Assembly: GCA_018433865.1 (NCBI GenBank) | Contig: JAHDQJ010000004.1 | Span: 186,001-250,000 of the forward strand | Direction of reading: 5' to 3' | Length of the DNA stretch: 64,000 bases | Source: Spirochaetales bacterium | Lineage (GTDB): Bacteria > Spirochaetota > Spirochaetia > Sphaerochaetales > Sphaerochaetaceae | Shown here: piece after piece, positions 61,180 through 64,000 of the stretch | How the letters are laid out: each line of letters opens with the position of its first letter | Numbering within the stretch: the first letter of the stretch is position 1 | Made by a program: the position numbers and the translations under genes | Notes under the pieces: model-generated | The model's database searches: none | What the model saw: only the letters and a program-made list of their open reading frames with translations | What the model was told of the DNA's origin: nothing

Positions 61180-61908
61180 TCAGCGTGCGGCATCCGGGAT
61201 TGCAAGGCGTTCACAGAAGTCGATCAACGCATAGAGACCGAGTCCGAGCAGGCTGAGCAGGACGATGCCGCTGTACATACCGACGTACTGCGCCATGACC
61301 CAGTTGTTCATGATGTAGTATCCCAAGCCGAATCGCGCTGCGTAGTTCTCGCTGATGAAGAGGACCGAGAGGGAGATGCCGACGGTGATGCGAAGCGAGG
61401 AGAAGATCCTCGGAAGGACCGCAGGCCAGAGGATCTCCCGTATCACCTCTGCTGGTTTCAGGTGGAACGCGCGGGCCAGTTCGAGGTATTGGGTGGGAAT
61501 CTCCCGGATGCCGTCGCGGATGGTGATGGCCGCGGGGAAGAAGATGATCACCGCGATGAGTATGATCTTCGACAGGTCCCCGATCCCGAAGAGGACCATG
61601 AACACGGGAAGGAATGCGATCTTCGGAAGCGGGTAGAGCAGATACAGTACCGGTGAGACCATGTGGTCAAGCTTCTTGAACCGTCCCGCGAGCATGCCTG
61701 TCGGGATGGCAAACGTGAGGGCGAATGCCATCCCCGTCAGGATCCGATAGAGCGAATGGAACAGGTGCATGAAGGTGGTTCCCGCGATCAGGCTCTCCGC
61801 GAGATGGGAGAACACCAGATGGGGATAGGGAACGATCGGAGATTGCAGTGCCAACGCCAGCACATACCAGGAAAGCACCACGATAAGGACCGGATGTACG
61901 TATCTCAT
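61180..61908 (-). CDS. ABC transporter permease (SsuC/TauC/ThiX-like)
   Basis: 242 residues, six TM helices. The EAA loop is visible around ARAFHLKPAEVIREILWPAVLPRIFSSLRI, preceded by PKIAFLPVFMVLFGIG. Overlaps the ATPase gene by 4 bases. One permease, presumably a homodimer. Confidence 0.93.
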   Translation of the reverse strand: MRYVHPVLIVVLSWYVLALALQSPIVPYPHLVFSHLAESLIAGTTFMHLFHSLYRILTGMAFALTFAIPTGMLAGRFKKLDHMVSPVLYLLYPLPKIAFLPVFMVLFGIGDLSKIILIAVIIFFPAAITIRDGIREIPTQYLELARAFHLKPAEVIREILWPAVLPRIFSSLRITVGISLSVLFISENYAARFGLGYYIMNNWVMAQYVGMYSGIVLLSLLGLGLYALIDFCERLAIPDAAR

Positions 61909-62600
61909 GCAGTGCCTCCCAATCGTGACCTCAATTCTCGCTCCAACGCGAAGAATTCATCTGTGGTACGAAATTCAGGCAATCGGTGGTAGGGATTCTT
62001 TCGTTCGAAGGTGATGCCTTCGTCCGTCATGAGCAGGATGCGTGATCCCATGAAGATAGCCTCTTGGATATTATGCGTTACCAGGATGAGCGTGATCCCG
62101 TGGTCCTCCACCACCGATGCGATCACCTCCTGCATCCGTTCCCTGTTTTGCTCATCCAGGGATGCCAGCGGTTCGTCGAGGAGCAAGAGTCGCGGCTTGC
62201 GCACCAAGCTCCTCGCGAGTGCGACCCGCTGGCGTTCCCCACCGCTGAGTTGTTTCGGATAATCGTGTGCCTTGTGTCCGAGACCCATCTCCCCAAGCAG
62301 CTCCATCGCGTGCGTTTCGTGACCCGGCTTCATGCCGAGCAGGACATTGTCGATCACCTTTCTCCACGGCAAGAGCCGGTCCTGCTGGAACATGATGGAA
62401 CAGCTCTCCGATCCTTCGGCCAATGCGACGGTTCCCTTGCTGAGCGGAATCAATCCGGCAATCGCGTAAAGCAGGCTTGTCTTTCCGCAACCACTCCTGC
62501 CGATGATGCTTACCGACTCATGTTTCTTCACTTCGAGGGAAAATCCTGAGAAGGCAATATGATCGGCATAGGAGACCTGTGCATCGATCAGGCGTACCAT
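61905..62600 (-). CDS. ABC transporter ATP-binding protein (SsuB/TauB/ThiZ-like)
   Basis: 231 residues. Walker A GRSGCGKTSLLYAIAG, Q-loop FQQDRLLPWRKV (as in SsuB/TauB), signature LSGGERQRVALARSL, Walker B LLLLDEPLASLDEQ, switch His in LVTHNIQEA. Overlaps the binding-protein gene start/stop by 1 base. Confidence 0.96.
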   Translation of the reverse strand: MVRLIDAQVSYADHIAFSGFSLEVKKHESVSIIGRSGCGKTSLLYAIAGLIPLSKGTVALAEGSESCSIMFQQDRLLPWRKVIDNVLLGMKPGHETHAMELLGEMGLGHKAHDYPKQLSGGERQRVALARSLVRKPRLLLLDEPLASLDEQNRERMQEVIASVVEDHGITLILVTHNIQEAIFMGSRILLMTDEGITFERKNPYHRLPEFRTTDEFFALERELRSRLGGTA

Positions 62601-63535
62601 CAGCGACTCCCGATGAACTGCCCATCAAGCAGGTCCGCACGGGAAAGGTCATGCTTCTTGCCGGTGACGTCCGTGGTGAAGGAGATGATCTGTGCGACGA
62701 AATCCTCGCTCGGAATCCTTGGTTCCTGATACTCAGGAAGGTGAATCACATCGCGAATCTGGTCAGGGAGCCCGGGGATGTATTCCATCATGACCTCCCG
62801 TGCGAGGTCGGCATCGGCTCGGATGTCCCTGACCGCTCTTCCATAGGCATCATGGAATACCTGCAATGCTTTGCGCTTCTCGTTGATCGCATCGTCGGTG
62901 AACGCAATGATGTTCAGACTTTCCTCCGGTATGCCGTCGAAGACAATCTTCTGCAAACCACGCTGCGCTCCGATCGAGGCGAAAGGTTCGGGGAATATCC
63001 CAGCATCGAGCTGTCCGGAGACCACCGCCTCCAATCGTGCGGGAATTTCGTTGATGAACACCTTCCGGAGTGCATGATCTTGGGCAAGATACCGGTCGAC
63101 CAAGTAGTTGGTGACACTGATCTCCATCGTTCCGACCGAGATCTGATCCTTGCCCTCTAGGGTTCCGTTCGCCAACAGGGGGAAATCACCATCGGTGGAG
63201 AGCGTTCCCATCAAGTGGAAATCACTTGCACTCTGCGTGATGAGTGCAACCAGGTCGGTCATCGCGCCATCGACCTGACCGGTCTGCAGTGCCGTCTGGC
63301 GATGTTGTCCATTGGTGAAGAGGATCAGCTCCACTTCCACTCCCTCAACGGCATAGTACCCTCGCTTCAATGCCAGATAGAAGGGTGCCGAATCGACTGC
63401 GCTCATCATCCCGACGATGAGTTTCTGGGGTGTCTGCTGTTCCATGGCATCAGTCTGTCCCGGTTTCCTGCAACCGAGAAACAACGCACTCATCATGAGA
63501 ACCAGCATGAGTAGGGTACGGGGTCTTGCTCGCAT
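62600..63535 (-). CDS. ABC transporter substrate-binding lipoprotein (NMT1/SsuA-like)
   Basis: 311 residues. The lipoprotein signal is MRARPRTLLMLVLMMSALF with lipobox LGC at about residue 22. LIVGMMSAVDSAPFYLALKRG and the DGAMTDLVALI segment fit the NMT1/THI5-like and SsuA family. The substrate may be a sulfonate, nitrate or thiamine precursor. First gene of the operon. Confidence 0.9.
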   Translation of the reverse strand: MRARPRTLLMLVLMMSALFLGCRKPGQTDAMEQQTPQKLIVGMMSAVDSAPFYLALKRGYYAVEGVEVELILFTNGQHRQTALQTGQVDGAMTDLVALITQSASDFHLMGTLSTDGDFPLLANGTLEGKDQISVGTMEISVTNYLVDRYLAQDHALRKVFINEIPARLEAVVSGQLDAGIFPEPFASIGAQRGLQKIVFDGIPEESLNIIAFTDDAINEKRKALQVFHDAYGRAVRDIRADADLAREVMMEYIPGLPDQIRDVIHLPEYQEPRIPSEDFVAQIISFTTDVTGKKHDLSRADLLDGQFIGSR

Positions 63536-63563
63536 ACGTTTTCCTGCCTCTTTCGTGTCGAGT

Positions 63564-63593
63564 ACTCTACCACACCGCTTGGCTCAGGTTCAA
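63564..63593 (-). promoter_or_regulatory. Possible promoter of the ABC operon
   Basis: -35 TTGAAC (63593-63588), 18-base spacer, -10 TAGAGT (63569-63564) on the minus strand. Confidence 0.45.
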
Positions 63594-63609
63594 TCTGCGA
63601 AGAAGCACC

Positions 63610-63640
63610 CTCCGGAGTGACTAAGTCACGCTTGTACAAG
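63610..63640. repeat. Cluster of palindromes between ABC operon and MFS gene
   Basis: CTCCGGAG (63610-63617), GTGACTAAGTCAC (63617-63629) and CTTGTACAAG (63631-63640), all perfect, next to each other in a divergent intergenic region. They are candidate operators. Confidence 0.55.
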
Positions 63641-63650
63641 CCCTTTCCGT

Positions 63651-63679
63651 TTGTCATCAAGCTGCATGATGGGTATCAT
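63651..63679 (+). promoter_or_regulatory. Promoter of the MFS gene
   Basis: -35 TTGTCA (63651-63656), 17-base spacer, -10 TATCAT (63674-63679). Confidence 0.6.
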
Positions 63680-63703
63680 GGGAACAAGGAGGATGCTGCC
63701 ACC

Positions 63704-64000
63704 ATGGACACAGGCCCATTGCAGAGGCGGAATTTCGTCGCGTTTCTCATCCATGCACTGTTTCTTGCCCTGACACTCAATTTCATCGATATCAACACCG
63801 TGGTGCCGAACATGTTGGCCCAAGCGGGAGGAACTGCCCTCCACATGGGAATCCTGTCGGCAATCATGATCGGGGGAACTCGATTCATGCAACTTCTTTT
63901 CGCAGGGATGATCGTTCCCCTCCGAAGAAAGAAGCCGGCTTTGCTCGCAGGGATCTACATACGTGTCGCCGCCCTGGTCGTCCTCGGCTTCTTCATCAAG
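63704..64000 (+). CDS. MFS transporter, N-terminal part (runs off the edge)
   Basis: 99 codons visible from ATG 63704, behind AAGGAGG. The first TM helix is FVAFLIHALFLALTLNFI, followed by IDINTVVPNMLAQAGGTALH, a second TM and the basic loop PLRRKKPALLAG, the usual MFS loop 2-3 pattern. Substrate unknown. Confidence 0.75.
   Translation, partial: MDTGPLQRRNFVAFLIHALFLALTLNFIDINTVVPNMLAQAGGTALHMGILSAIMIGGTRFMQLLFAGMIVPLRRKKPALLAGIYIRVAALVVLGFFIK

Noticed and set aside
63541-63620. Possible TPP riboswitch upstream of the ABC operon (GGGTGC, TTGAACCTGA on the minus strand)
   Set aside because: The CTGAGA motif, P3 hairpin and the later conserved thi-box half are missing in the right order.
1-64000. 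tRNA, rRNA, CRISPR array, insertion sequence, prophage
   Set aside because: No cloverleaf-like segment, repeat-spacer pattern, transposase or phage gene was found by reading; this does not exclude small RNAs.

Overview
The window looks like chromosomal DNA from a moderately GC-rich, anaerobic, fermentative but oxygen-tolerant bacterium with a Gram-negative envelope: it has an RND/TolC efflux operon, lipoproteins and beta-barrel proteins. The gene set ([FeFe] hydrogenase, flavodiiron protein, aconitase plus NADP-isocitrate dehydrogenase without the rest of a TCA cycle, 7TMR-DISM and Cache GGDEF proteins, an Mbh-like Mrp antiporter) fits a free-living spirochaete of the Sphaerochaeta/Spirochaeta type. 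That placement is an inference from gene content; there is no rRNA in the window. No tRNA, CRISPR array, insertion sequence or phage was seen.

Layout. 1-3515 (minus): an apparent SOS mutasome operon, DUF72 - catalytically dead Y-family polymerase (ImuB-like) - DnaE2-like polymerase (runs off the left edge), behind a promoter whose -35/-10 spacer holds a near-perfect palindrome. 3512-4792: a PAS-GGDEF protein with a degenerate active site. 4910-6220: mannose-1-phosphate guanylyltransferase. 6311-12140: RND efflux operon (adaptor, pump, outer-membrane factor). 12127-17591 (minus): hydCBA for a trimeric [FeFe] hydrogenase in which HydB is fused to a GltD/NfnB-like NAD(P)H:FAD domain, behind a Rex-like operator. 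17758-22748: lipoprotein, tandem universal stress protein, sucrose-phosphate synthase/phosphatase, and an ATPase remnant. 22762-29507: aconitase, a large metalloprotease/propeller/barrel protein, ZIP metal transporter, DUF3052-like protein. 29533-37937: MFS transporter, YgbA-type protein, small barrel, DUF3783, DUF89, HAD phosphatase, malate/lactate dehydrogenase family enzyme, DISM-GGDEF and a degenerate nuclease-like protein. 38006-39881: flavodiiron protein and superoxide dismutase. 39922-46332: CorA, UvrD-type helicase, DUF1801, Cache-GGDEF, secreted repeat protein.

46473-51451 (minus) is one operon: P-II-like protein, PTS EIIA-like protein, then MrpE, F, G, an MbhD-like subunit, an MbhE-MrpB fusion, MrpC and MrpD. 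This is the Mbh gene order without the MrpA NuoL part and without hydrogenase genes. 51608-59113: flavodoxin, LysE exporter, isocitrate dehydrogenase, YbaK, RNA-binding RRM protein, aldehyde dehydrogenase, membrane protein, cNMP-binding protein and FMN reductase. 59302-61178: TetR regulator plus membrane-anchored alpha/beta hydrolase. 61180-63535: SsuABC/ThiXYZ-like ABC importer. From 63704 an MFS transporter runs off the right edge.

Themes are redox balance (hydrogenase, Icd, flavoproteins), oxygen/NO defence (FprA, SOD, YgbA), ion and osmotic homeostasis (Mrp, CorA, sucrose synthesis), c-di-GMP signalling and SOS mutagenesis. The most unusual items are the DUF72-ImuB-DnaE2 operon with its spacer operator, the HydB-GltD fusion, and the P-II/EIIA-led Mbh-like Mrp operon.
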